A stretch of 21,598 bases of DNA from a virus. Positions 1 through 7,214 of this stretch are shown piece by piece; position 1 is the first letter of the stretch, and each line of letters starts with the position of its first letter. Below the pieces are notes generated by a model that saw only the letters and a list, made by a program, of their open reading frames with translations, ran no database searches and was not told the DNA's origin. Where the stretch lies: the IMG/VR virus record IMGVR_UViG_3300005664_000119, positions 1 to 21,598 of that record; one strand, given 5' to 3'. The translations under genes were made by a program, and so were the position numbers.

Positions 1-212
1 TAGTACATATTCGATATACGAGAACCTCCTGTGGAGTTCTCCATATCATAATCGTACTTATTTGTTACAGACAGACGCTGAATTTTTTTATCCTTTGATA
101 TAGAAGCTGTATCAAAAATTTCATACTTGTTGTTTATCTTCTGGAGATCGTCGTCTCCGAACATACCTCTAATATATGGTAATTTTTTGAGCAATTTATC
201 CGATGAATTCAT
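1..212 (-). CDS. 5' part of an unrecognised protein, cut by left edge
   Basis: A reading frame opens with ATG at 212 on the minus strand and stays open for 70 codons to the window edge, so the 3' end is missing. It begins MNSSDKLLKKLPYIRGMF and is rich in Lys, Asp, Asn and Ser, with no signal peptide or membrane segment. The start is supported by a TATAAATA box five bases upstream (218-225), as at most genes here, and by its position 25 bp after the stop of the upstream 918-aa gene on the same strand. I do not recognise the family. Its place at the end of the tail-appendage block suggests another structural or assembly protein, which is inference from context only. Confidence 0.75.
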   Translation of the reverse strand, partial: MNSSDKLLKKLPYIRGMFGDDDLQKINNKYEIFDTASISKDKKIQRLSVTNKYDYDMENSTGGSRISNMY

Positions 213-217
213 AGAAT

Positions 218-225
218 TATTTATA
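218..225 (-). promoter_or_regulatory. TATAAATA box before the left-edge gene
   Basis: An exact TATAAATA on the minus strand, five bases before the ATG at 212. It matches the T4 late-promoter -10 consensus. Confidence 0.6.
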
Positions 226-237
226 ACAGTGCATCAA

Positions 238-2994
238 TTATTCAAATTCTATATTATTCAAAACAGTGTTTACGGGTTTGATTTTGTTTATCATGTTATT
301 TATGTACTGTATTATGATGTTTCGAAGATCGGTATTATCTGTGAAATTTTTAATTCGTATATTAAATAAATTACTTTTAAATCCTTTGTATCTATTAATG
401 TGTAATTGTTCCATCTCTTCTATTAGAGTAATTGGAGACACTTCAACAAAATAGTTCATATCACTCCATTCTATGAAATGATCATGTCTCGATAGCCGCG
501 ATATCGCAAAATTATCAAGAGACGTAGAATATATTCTAATATCATCTACCTTACCCACAAAAAATTCCCCGGTGGTTACTGATTTTTCTAGATTCTTTGC
601 ACCCAGTTTTCCACTTACCCCTCCGATAATAAACGGGGAAGTATCTGAATCATATGATATGGAATAGTTACCAACTAATGTTTCAGATTGTTTAAGAATA
701 CCGTTTACAAATAGATTAATTTCTGTAATATCTTGATCATTTATGATATTAAATGCTAAGTGTGTCCATCCAGATATATCCGTTATAGAAGTGTTAAACT
801 CCACATATCTCGTAGCACTTCCGCACTTCAAGCCAAGTTTCAAACATATGGATGGATTGGTAGGAGATATTGGGTATTCATTTAGCTGTTGGAACTTTCT
901 CTTATTATCAAATCCTGTAAAATCCCCTTTTATATTAAGGTCAAAACTACCACAGTTGTTAGAAGTTAACATGTTGTTTATATCTATACGTTTAATAATA
1001 TTTCCTGCCAAATCTAGTATCAATAATTTCTTACTAGTATTGTATATTATCCATAATTGAACGACACTTCTGCCGTTCTTCAATATTGACACAAACCCGA
1101 TTTCTGCCGAATAATCCGTCAATGTTATGTCGAGATGCTTCATAAATAATATGTTACCAGTGTTATCTGTCTTTATTATTCTATCTTCAAGAAGAATCCA
1201 TATGTAATTATCTATATCCACCTTTATCGAAGAGGGTTTATCAGTAAGGTGTAAAATTCTATTGTTATTATTATATAGGGTAGAACCTATAAGTTTTATA
1301 ACATTATTATTGTTATCTACAATGAGGAAATCTGCATTATCATAAACTATCGAATCTGATAAGTCTATTTCAAAATTATCATAATATGACGACATAGCGC
1401 CAGAAGACAGTAATATACCAGTCGAATCAAATGATGATATATTATTGGACACACTATCTAGAACAAACAATTCATTCCTAGAATTACATTCCATTTTAAT
1501 AATATTCGAAGAAACCGGAAGATCAACTATATAGTTTACAATATCGTCATTTTCCAATTTATAGATGGATTTATTATGATTATCATATAACCATTTATTA
1601 TCAAATATGTCATTCTTTATATATGTTATAGAACTCGCAGACAATCCTAAATCTGCTATTATATTTTTATCAAACACCTTAAAGCCTCTAGTATTTATAG
1701 ATACACAATTCCCCGACAGAGTGGGTACGGTTATTAGAGAATTATGTTTACCAGTATTATAACCCAAGCTATATCCGTTTCCATTATAGAAATTTCCAAA
1801 AAACTGAGTATCGTTACACGTATTCCAATTATCAGAATATGCCCATAAAGAAACAGTTAAACCGTTTTCAATAATAAGGTTATCCACTGGTGGTATATGA
1901 ACATGAGTATTTCCGTCCAAATTGAGTTCTTCTGCTATACCATCGAAATTTCCTAATAGTACCCCAGATATACCACCTACGGACGATGATATGTTGCGGT
2001 TCCATGCAGATAGATACATAATTAAATTATTATCCAGAGAATTTATGAAATTCTCATTACGTATCGGTCCATAATGGATATACGACATTGTTTCATTTTC
2101 GTGTATTGTTTTAGATGAGGGTATATCCACTATATGGGATAATGATGCCGATAATATATTATTTGAAACTATAAAGGCATCTCCTTGCGTAACCGTATTT
2201 GGATCATACCACCTCTCCATCCAAATTTTACTAGAAGATGCTTCGTGTGTTTGGGATGACAACCATGCACATAACATCGTTCCGTTATTGAAATCAAATC
2301 TATCCGAGTAGTCATCGCACGACAGAGAATATTCTGATGTGTTGAATAAGATATTATCAGAATTTGCTGGACAGTTTCCACCAATTGCACCAAATTCTAC
2401 GAAGTTCATATTCGTTATGGTGGTAGACGATACACCATATGACCGTATTATATCGGTAGTTACGTCAGATTGTAATGTAATCGGTATATCTGATATTTTA
2501 AATTGTAGAAAATTATTATCGTTGATATAAATCTTTTGATAGTTCTTATGATTAACATCATTCCTATAGGATATTCCATCTACAGAATATCGATTTTTTA
2601 GAGGAATAATGTTTAACTCCACCCCACTAGTCACAACACCTAGCATGTTTATTATATTATTATTGTGATAAACCGAAGAAAATTCATTATTTATAGTAGA
2701 GTATTTAACACTTTCTTGTGATGCTGATAATCCATAATCTTTTGTATTCACAGATGTTAACGTTGAAAATATAGATGATATACTACAAGCATTAGTTAAA
2801 AAACAATAATAATTATCATCTATTGATAAATTTGTTGTCTTATCTGAAAAATTTAAAAATTTAATATCAGACCCATCTATCGAAGATGTAACACACGTAT
2901 CTGTTACCAATCTATCTCGGTTTATAAATGATACTTGGTTCCATATAAAAGAACTTAGTGGATTTATGGTTGTATCTGTATTAACGACGAACAT
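238..2994 (-). CDS. Large LamG/ConA-like structural protein with a propeller-like insertion
   Basis: A 918-aa protein, probably a virion surface or tail-appendage protein that binds glycan. Around residues 350-425 a sequence including TVSLWAYSDNW (W384) looks like the first half of a LamG/concanavalin-type fold. The second half appears only at about 735-830, with GWTHLAFNI (W743), FVNG and VDDIRIY (V816). Between them, roughly 430-700, lie several short beta-rich blades of the kind I..D..N.LFVLDS and VDIDNYIWILL, suggesting an inserted NHL-like propeller. The last 80 residues look helical. No signal peptide or membrane segment is seen, as expected for a virion protein assembled in the cytoplasm. 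The start is preceded by a TATAAATA box six bases upstream. The lectin-like assignment is moderately sure; the propeller is inferred from blade periodicity. Confidence 0.7.
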   Translation of the reverse strand: MFVVNTDTTINPLSSFIWNQVSFINRDRLVTDTCVTSSIDGSDIKFLNFSDKTTNLSIDDNYYCFLTNACSISSIFSTLTSVNTKDYGLSASQESVKYSTINNEFSSVYHNNNIINMLGVVTSGVELNIIPLKNRYSVDGISYRNDVNHKNYQKIYINDNNFLQFKISDIPITLQSDVTTDIIRSYGVSSTTITNMNFVEFGAIGGNCPANSDNILFNTSEYSLSCDDYSDRFDFNNGTMLCAWLSSQTHEASSSKIWMERWYDPNTVTQGDAFIVSNNILSASLSHIVDIPSSKTIHENETMSYIHYGPIRNENFINSLDNNLIMYLSAWNRNISSSVGGISGVLLGNFDGIAEELNLDGNTHVHIPPVDNLIIENGLTVSLWAYSDNWNTCNDTQFFGNFYNGNGYSLGYNTGKHNSLITVPTLSGNCVSINTRGFKVFDKNIIADLGLSASSITYIKNDIFDNKWLYDNHNKSIYKLENDDIVNYIVDLPVSSNIIKMECNSRNELFVLDSVSNNISSFDSTGILLSSGAMSSYYDNFEIDLSDSIVYDNADFLIVDNNNNVIKLIGSTLYNNNNRILHLTDKPSSIKVDIDNYIWILLEDRIIKTDNTGNILFMKHLDITLTDYSAEIGFVSILKNGRSVVQLWIIYNTSKKLLILDLAGNIIKRIDINNMLTSNNCGSFDLNIKGDFTGFDNKRKFQQLNEYPISPTNPSICLKLGLKCGSATRYVEFNTSITDISGWTHLAFNIINDQDITEINLFVNGILKQSETLVGNYSISYDSDTSPFIIGGVSGKLGAKNLEKSVTTGEFFVGKVDDIRIYSTSLDNFAISRLSRHDHFIEWSDMNYFVEVSPITLIEEMEQLHINRYKGFKSNLFNIRIKNFTDNTDLRNIIIQYINNMINKIKPVNTVLNNIEFE

Positions 2995-2999
2995 TACAT

Positions 3000-3668
3000 C
3001 TATTTATATAGAAAAGAGCCGCGATAATCACCGATCTTACAATAGCAATTATGATTGTCAATACCTTCAACGACTATATCGGTTGGCATCGATGATATCA
3101 TACTGTAATTGGTTATGGTTATATTGTCTGTTTTTGTATCTAGAGATAATATGTTTATAAAATTAGCATCACCCGTCACACTATTAAAACATATATTTAT
3201 TTCGTCATCATGTTTACTTGCCACCGGAAACTGTGCAGAATTAAATATAAAGTTGGTGAATCCAACCCAATCACTTAAATGGGCATCTAGTGGAAATTTA
3301 AGTGATGCACGGTGATTATTTATATTGTAATTATACACCACCGGAATGGTATAATCAGAAAATGATGACAATCCGACTACATAAACTTCTTTATTTGTGT
3401 GATTTATAAATGACTTTATATATACATTTCCTTCGGTACAATATGGAGAATTACTTCCAGTATCACCAAAGTTTATTAATATTCCAGGTTTTGGATTTGT
3501 TATAGAACCAATATCATAATCGGTTTTTACTTTTTCTATTAATAATATATTAGGATTTGTGTTATCGTCTTGTACCTTTAGGTTGAAAAATAGACTATCG
3601 AAAAATACCTCCAAACTTTGAATCCCTTCACCACTTGAAGTAAAAATTGAATTATATATATTGAACAT
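3000..3668 (-). CDS. Unrecognised 222-aa protein of the appendage block
   Basis: A 222-aa protein beginning MFNIYNSIFTSSGEG. It is rich in Asn, Ser, Thr and aromatic residues with alternating hydrophobic stretches, which suggests a beta-rich fold like its neighbours. There is no signal peptide or membrane helix. A Cys pair (CYC) lies near the C-terminus in HNCYCKIGDYRG. I do not recognise a family. It lies 16 bp after the sulfotransferase gene and its stop overlaps the promoter-like box of the 918-aa lectin-like gene. It could be a partner or adaptor of that protein, but this rests only on adjacency. Its own start has a CATAAGTA variant of the local box five bases upstream. Confidence 0.65.
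   Translation of the reverse strand: MFNIYNSIFTSSGEGIQSLEVFFDSLFFNLKVQDDNTNPNILLIEKVKTDYDIGSITNPKPGILINFGDTGSNSPYCTEGNVYIKSFINHTNKEVYVVGLSSFSDYTIPVVYNYNINNHRASLKFPLDAHLSDWVGFTNFIFNSAQFPVASKHDDEINICFNSVTGDANFINILSLDTKTDNITITNYSMISSMPTDIVVEGIDNHNCYCKIGDYRGSFLYK
3001..3008 (-). promoter_or_regulatory. TATAAATA box before the 918-aa gene
   Basis: An exact TATAAATA on the minus strand, six bases before the ATG at 2994. It overlaps the TAG stop of the upstream 222-aa gene, so that gene's last codons contain the box. Confidence 0.6.
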
Positions 3669-3673
3669 AGAGA

Positions 3674-3681
3674 TACTTATG
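3674..3681 (-). promoter_or_regulatory. CATAAGTA variant box before the 222-aa gene
   Basis: CATAAGTA on the minus strand, five bases before the ATG at 3668. It differs from TATAAATA at two positions. The same variant recurs at 20642-20649 on the other strand. Confidence 0.45.
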
Positions 3682-3684
3682 TAT

Positions 3685-4362
3685 TCATCTTTCTATAGTA
3701 GGCGAGTAACCAAAATAATCGAAATCCTCTTTATATATACCTGCTACAAACTTTTCCAATGCTGGTGTGTAATATTCTTTATATAAACTGTGATGACTTG
3801 TCATAGTCTGAACAGGCTCAACACCTAGCCATTTAAAACATTCATCTATTTTCTCAAATCTGAATATATTAATATCAAAATCAATATCGTTTGTCTCGTT
3901 GGTTATAAATGATTTTTGTGTTTCTAAGTGAGAGTCGAATAACACCAATCTGGCAAATGTGGGAAGTTTAAACACACTATATACAAATTCTTCAAAATTC
4001 ATTTTTTTATAATCTTTTGGAAGTGTTACTGGATGATTCTGAATATATGCCCACTCACTTACCAATCGTTCAAACGGATTTCTAACTACACAAAATATCT
4101 TATATTCATCAGTAAATGCATCAGGAATAATCTTAAACAGTTGGGTTATAGTTAGATGTTGTGGTGTCCTATACCACATAGATTCTAATGCGCCTTTGGT
4201 GTACATGAATTTTGATCGATCCACTGGAATATTGGTATACTTCATCGGTGATAATGAATATATATTATTCTCTGAATTCATTCCGAGCGATTGTTCTATA
4301 GAAGAACCACCCGTCTTCGGAATGTGAACAAATATAATTTTCTTATCATTACAGATAGGCAT
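3685..4362 (-). CDS. Sulfotransferase (Sulfotransfer_2-like)
   Basis: A PAPS-dependent sulfotransferase that would move a sulfuryl group onto a sugar hydroxyl. The N-terminus carries the classic 5'-phosphosulfate-binding loop in FVHIPKTGGSSIEQ (H13 to Q24 from the ATG), and the 3'-phosphate-binding motif follows as VVRNPFERLVSEW (R94-N95-P96). Both key motifs are intact. At 225 aa it has the size of a compact family member, and no membrane anchor or signal peptide is seen, unlike Golgi enzymes. I chose ATG at 4362 because every other gene here starts with ATG; an in-frame TTG at 4380 would add six residues. No TAAATA box lies upstream, so it is probably co-transcribed with the glycosyltransferase 37 bp before it. 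The substrate is unknown; a glycan on fibres or the host surface is inference. Confidence 0.85.
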   Translation of the reverse strand: MPICNDKKIIFVHIPKTGGSSIEQSLGMNSENNIYSLSPMKYTNIPVDRSKFMYTKGALESMWYRTPQHLTITQLFKIIPDAFTDEYKIFCVVRNPFERLVSEWAYIQNHPVTLPKDYKKMNFEEFVYSVFKLPTFARLVLFDSHLETQKSFITNETNDIDFDINIFRFEKIDECFKWLGVEPVQTMTSHHSLYKEYYTPALEKFVAGIYKEDFDYFGYSPTIER

Positions 4363-4399
4363 GTCTATATCTATTATCAACCTATTAGATAATCAATTT

Positions 4400-5590
4400 T
4401 TATTGAACAAAATTTATCATGTAATTTTCTATAAACGGAATTTTAACGCTACTATCTAAAAAAGGTGCAGTAAAATGGATGAAGATATCATCATCATCAT
4501 GTATCTTCGCCGGATTGACGACAGTTGCATTACCTATGACAAATCTATCACTAATCGACTGATCGATTATATCCGCAATAACCGCATAGTTGTTCATAAA
4601 TGATTGTTCTGCAAAATATTCCCCCGGCCACACAACCATCGTATCGTTCAAAATCTTGAAATGTTCTTGTATATATGTGCTATTTAAGAATGCGAACTGC
4701 CCAGCATTAAATGGCCTATAACCCTTCAAATCAGCTTTATCTTTAATATCCTGTGCTCTATACTTTAAACCATGATAAAGTGTTAAAAAACTACCAGTAT
4801 TAACTGTTGGATTATATACTGTATATATTTTATTGGTATCTAATACCCCATCAAAAATAGGGGCAACATCATTGATACATATGATATCACAGTCTAAGAA
4901 TAAAATCTTACGATATTCATTTATAATGTCCCATTCGAATATCCTTGTTTTAGCCATAGATGCAGCAATACCATCTTCGGGGGTATCAATTATATGATAT
5001 GAAATATTAAATTCCACAGGTAGGACTAGTTCTTTAATATATCCCTCAGTAACTAAATCTGTTATAACCAATACATCAAAATTTATTACACTGTTGTTTT
5101 TTATAGTCTCTAGTGAAGTTTTAAATAAATCTGCATACCCCCCGCCGAACACACTATAGTATATTAAGTTTTTCGATCCTAAATTAATTTCCGAAGTGTT
5201 ATATATATTTGAGATATCACTCATCATCTTATGTATAATGATAGCTTTATCCACATCATTATTTAAGTAGTACGGTGATTTTGTATTTATTTTAGTATTA
5301 GGTATCTCTTTCTTTCTTTTAGGAACTGTAAACAGTGCATCTTCTTTATTTGGAAAATCGAATTCCTGTTTTATTCCATTTTTAAACAACACTTCATATT
5401 TTATAGAATCATAAGAATTATATAGATTATCAGAAATCTCTAACCCGAAAACATTATTTTGTTTACATGATTTCAGATGATCTATATTTAATGAAATAGT
5501 CTTTGTCTTATTCGCGGTGTACAATACAAGATCGACAGTATTTATAAGAACACTGTCATCCAAAAGAGTTTTTAATATTGAGATTTTCAT
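4400..5590 (-). CDS. GT8-type glycosyltransferase
   Basis: A 396-aa glycosyltransferase resembling family GT8 (retaining, nucleotide-sugar dependent, GT-A fold). The catalytic region starts near residue 140 with LIYYSVFGGGY. It contains the metal-binding DxD as D233-C234-D235 in LFLDCDIICINDV. Next come F294-N295-A296-G297, the family's FNAG motif, E328-Q329 in FAEQSFMNN, and a late HFTAP (H372) in place of the usual HxxGxxKPW. Residues 1-125 precede the catalytic domain, look beta-rich and are not typical of GT8; they may dock the enzyme to a phage structure. The gene starts three bases after the stop of the 296-aa repeat gene, has no TAAATA box, and is followed by the sulfotransferase. A fibre- or host-glycan-modifying role is inferred from context. 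Donor and acceptor are unknown. Confidence 0.82.
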   Translation of the reverse strand: MKISILKTLLDDSVLINTVDLVLYTANKTKTISLNIDHLKSCKQNNVFGLEISDNLYNSYDSIKYEVLFKNGIKQEFDFPNKEDALFTVPKRKKEIPNTKINTKSPYYLNNDVDKAIIIHKMMSDISNIYNTSEINLGSKNLIYYSVFGGGYADLFKTSLETIKNNSVINFDVLVITDLVTEGYIKELVLPVEFNISYHIIDTPEDGIAASMAKTRIFEWDIINEYRKILFLDCDIICINDVAPIFDGVLDTNKIYTVYNPTVNTGSFLTLYHGLKYRAQDIKDKADLKGYRPFNAGQFAFLNSTYIQEHFKILNDTMVVWPGEYFAEQSFMNNYAVIADIIDQSISDRFVIGNATVVNPAKIHDDDDIFIHFTAPFLDSSVKIPFIENYMINFVQ

Positions 5591-5593
5591 AAA

Positions 5594-6484
5594 TTAAGTT
5601 CCACAATCCGAGCTATATGTGGTGCCACCGCCCTGAGAATAACTGTAATTAGCACCACCAAATACAAATCCACCACCAGCCTTTTCAGTACTTTGGTCAG
5701 CATCTAGATATAAATGTGTTCCATCGACACTAGGAGGTGCAGAAGCAAAAACAACCATTGGATCATCTAATGCACAATTTGCATATATAGTATATTGTCC
5801 TAAACATGTGAATACAGATGTTACAAGTCCAGTAACTCCGGTTGTGTACCTTACCCCTCCATATGAAAATGTTGTAGAATTTAAAGTGGTAGTTAAGAAT
5901 GTATCAGTATAGAGATATATTCCAACTTGTAGTGCAGTGTCTTTAGATACAAAAATTGATAGGGGTGTTCCATCTGAACAAGAAATAGTACCTGTATACT
6001 CATCTCGACATTTTCCAACGTGTGTAGTAAATGAACTGGTTGCTACATAATCATATTGTTCATCGAGATATACAAAAGAGAATGAAGTGTGTTCAGTTGT
6101 TCGATCAGAATTTATGTATATTGCTGTTCCATTAGGAAATGGATTGGTGTAACTATAAGGGTAAACCTCTTCCGTGCCACCGTTATTACAATCCGAATAA
6201 ACTGTAATAGAATCAGCACATGTAATGGTTCCAGATTGTATTTCGCCATTAATATCAGTCGTAAACTGATATCCATAATTAAATGTCGAAGATACCAGAA
6301 GTGAAGTTAGACCTGCATCTGTGTATAATGGAGTTCCTTCGGCCAAAACTGCACCAATTGTCGTATAAACTGTTCTCGGGGTGAGATCATTACAAGAAAC
6401 TGTACCAATAAGTTCAGTACTATTGTATACAATAGTTGAAGTATCACTTATGGATAATATCAATGGAACGACTGGTAGAGACAT
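5594..6484 (-). CDS. Four-repeat, cysteine-framed adhesin/fibre-type protein
   Basis: A 296-aa protein made almost entirely of four degenerate repeats of about 68-70 residues. Each has a G-x-x-[L/I]-Y-x-[D/N] strand (for example GTPLYTDAGLTS and GIYLYTDTFLTT), an aromatic [V/Y/F]-x-[Y/F] strand, and a Cys at each end. The eight cysteines are C31/C89, C99/C159, C169/C227 and C237/C294. The gap from one repeat to the next is 10 residues every time. Such repeats occur in tail-fibre and surface proteins and suggest host contact; no enzyme motif is seen. The start is taken at ATG 6484, one base after the stop of the fibre gene, rather than an ATG at 6508 that would overlap it. There is no TAAATA box. 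The protein name is descriptive. Confidence 0.75.
   Translation of the reverse strand: MSLPVVPLILSISDTSTIVYNSTELIGTVSCNDLTPRTVYTTIGAVLAEGTPLYTDAGLTSLLVSSTFNYGYQFTTDINGEIQSGTITCADSITVYSDCNNGGTEEVYPYSYTNPFPNGTAIYINSDRTTEHTSFSFVYLDEQYDYVATSSFTTHVGKCRDEYTGTISCSDGTPLSIFVSKDTALQVGIYLYTDTFLTTTLNSTTFSYGGVRYTTGVTGLVTSVFTCLGQYTIYANCALDDPMVVFASAPPSVDGTHLYLDADQSTEKAGGGFVFGGANYSYSQGGGTTYSSDCGT
5603..6394 (-). repeat. Four degenerate protein repeats of about 69 aa
   Basis: Coding repeats corresponding to residues 31-294 of the 296-aa protein. Cysteine periods are 68, 70 and 68 for the first Cys and 70, 68 and 67 for the second. The DNA copies have diverged, so this is old duplication rather than recent slippage. 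Confidence 0.75.
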
Positions 6485-6485
6485 G

Positions 6486-7202
6486 TTATGTAATATTCGA
6501 ACCACCAATAACCCATCTAGTACTTGTGACTTTCATTGCTGTGGCTATTCCTGTTGTAGATAATAATCTACTTCCTGTACTTATCCCCCCCGCAAGTACC
6601 ATAGTATCATCATTTATAGAAATAGTAACTACATTCATATCATTAACTATTGTCAAAGTTGTCCCTATTGTATAAGGCACGGAAGCATTAGATGCAATGG
6701 TGAATGTTCGTGGATTATTATCTGACACTGGATGATAAAAATGCTTTCCAGCATCCGATAATACAGAAACCATATCTGCGGACAACACTATTTGTGTAAG
6801 AGGAATATTTATTATGGTTCCTGCTGAGATGGATACAGGACCAGTTATATCTCCACCCGATAGAGGAAGCTTAGTTCCGTCTGGTGCCACCCATGCACTT
6901 GCTGAATTTGTATTAACAGTTGTATATGTAGACTGCCAATTACTAGATAACGTCTTCACGTCCACGCCTTGATAATTCCAAGTGATTGATGAATTCGACT
7001 GTACTGTTGAATAAAGGGATGTTAGAGTATTTGATGATGTTGACCAAAATTCTGCTTGTATAGAGGATATAGGCGATATCACAACACTCCCTACCGCATC
7101 TTGAACGGTATTAGAGGTATCTAATACTAGAACATACGAAAAATCGACATTATCAACAGTAGTGTCAAATGATGATAATGCAGAAACTTTAATGGTGGAC
7201 AT
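6486..7202 (-). CDS. Tail-fibre protein
   Basis: A 238-aa fibre-type protein. The N-terminal part is low in complexity (Ser, Thr, Val, Asn) and contains SNWQSTYTTVNTNSASAW, typical of fibre shafts. The middle holds LPLSGGDITGPVSI, a motif recurring in phage tail-fibre collars. The C-terminal half, with FTIASNASVPYTIGTT and ending VTSTRWVIGG, has the pattern of a beta-structured fibre tip domain seen in many phage tail appendages. There is no enzymatic motif. The protein would trimerise and contact the host surface. An AGTAAATA box ends two bases before the ATG, the shortest spacing among the perfect TAAATA cores. The next gene follows after one base, so the two are probably co-expressed. Confidence 0.75.
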   Translation of the reverse strand: MSTIKVSALSSFDTTVDNVDFSYVLVLDTSNTVQDAVGSVVISPISSIQAEFWSTSSNTLTSLYSTVQSNSSITWNYQGVDVKTLSSNWQSTYTTVNTNSASAWVAPDGTKLPLSGGDITGPVSISAGTIINIPLTQIVLSADMVSVLSDAGKHFYHPVSDNNPRTFTIASNASVPYTIGTTLTIVNDMNVVTISINDDTMVLAGGISTGSRLLSTTGIATAMKVTSTRWVIGGSNIT

Positions 7203-7204
7203 AT

Positions 7205-7212
7205 TATTTACT
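7205..7212 (-). promoter_or_regulatory. AGTAAATA box before the tail-fibre gene
   Basis: AGTAAATA on the minus strand, only two bases before the ATG at 7202 and just after the TGA of the 1284-aa gene. It may serve the box-less trio of genes downstream (repeat protein, GT8, sulfotransferase) as well. Confidence 0.5.
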
Positions 7213-7214
7213 TA

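Noticed and set aside
127-1060. Open frames on the plus strand opposite the 918-aa gene
   Set aside because: They are short, overlap a long well-supported gene, lack the local start box and show no protein-like pattern.
4363-4380. TTG at 4380 as the sulfotransferase start
   Set aside because: All other genes start with ATG and no box precedes the TTG. It remains possible but less likely than ATG 4362.
6485-6508. An upstream ATG at 6508 for the four-repeat protein
   Set aside because: It would overlap the end of the tail-fibre gene by 23 bases; ATG 6484, one base past that stop, suits the compact gene packing.
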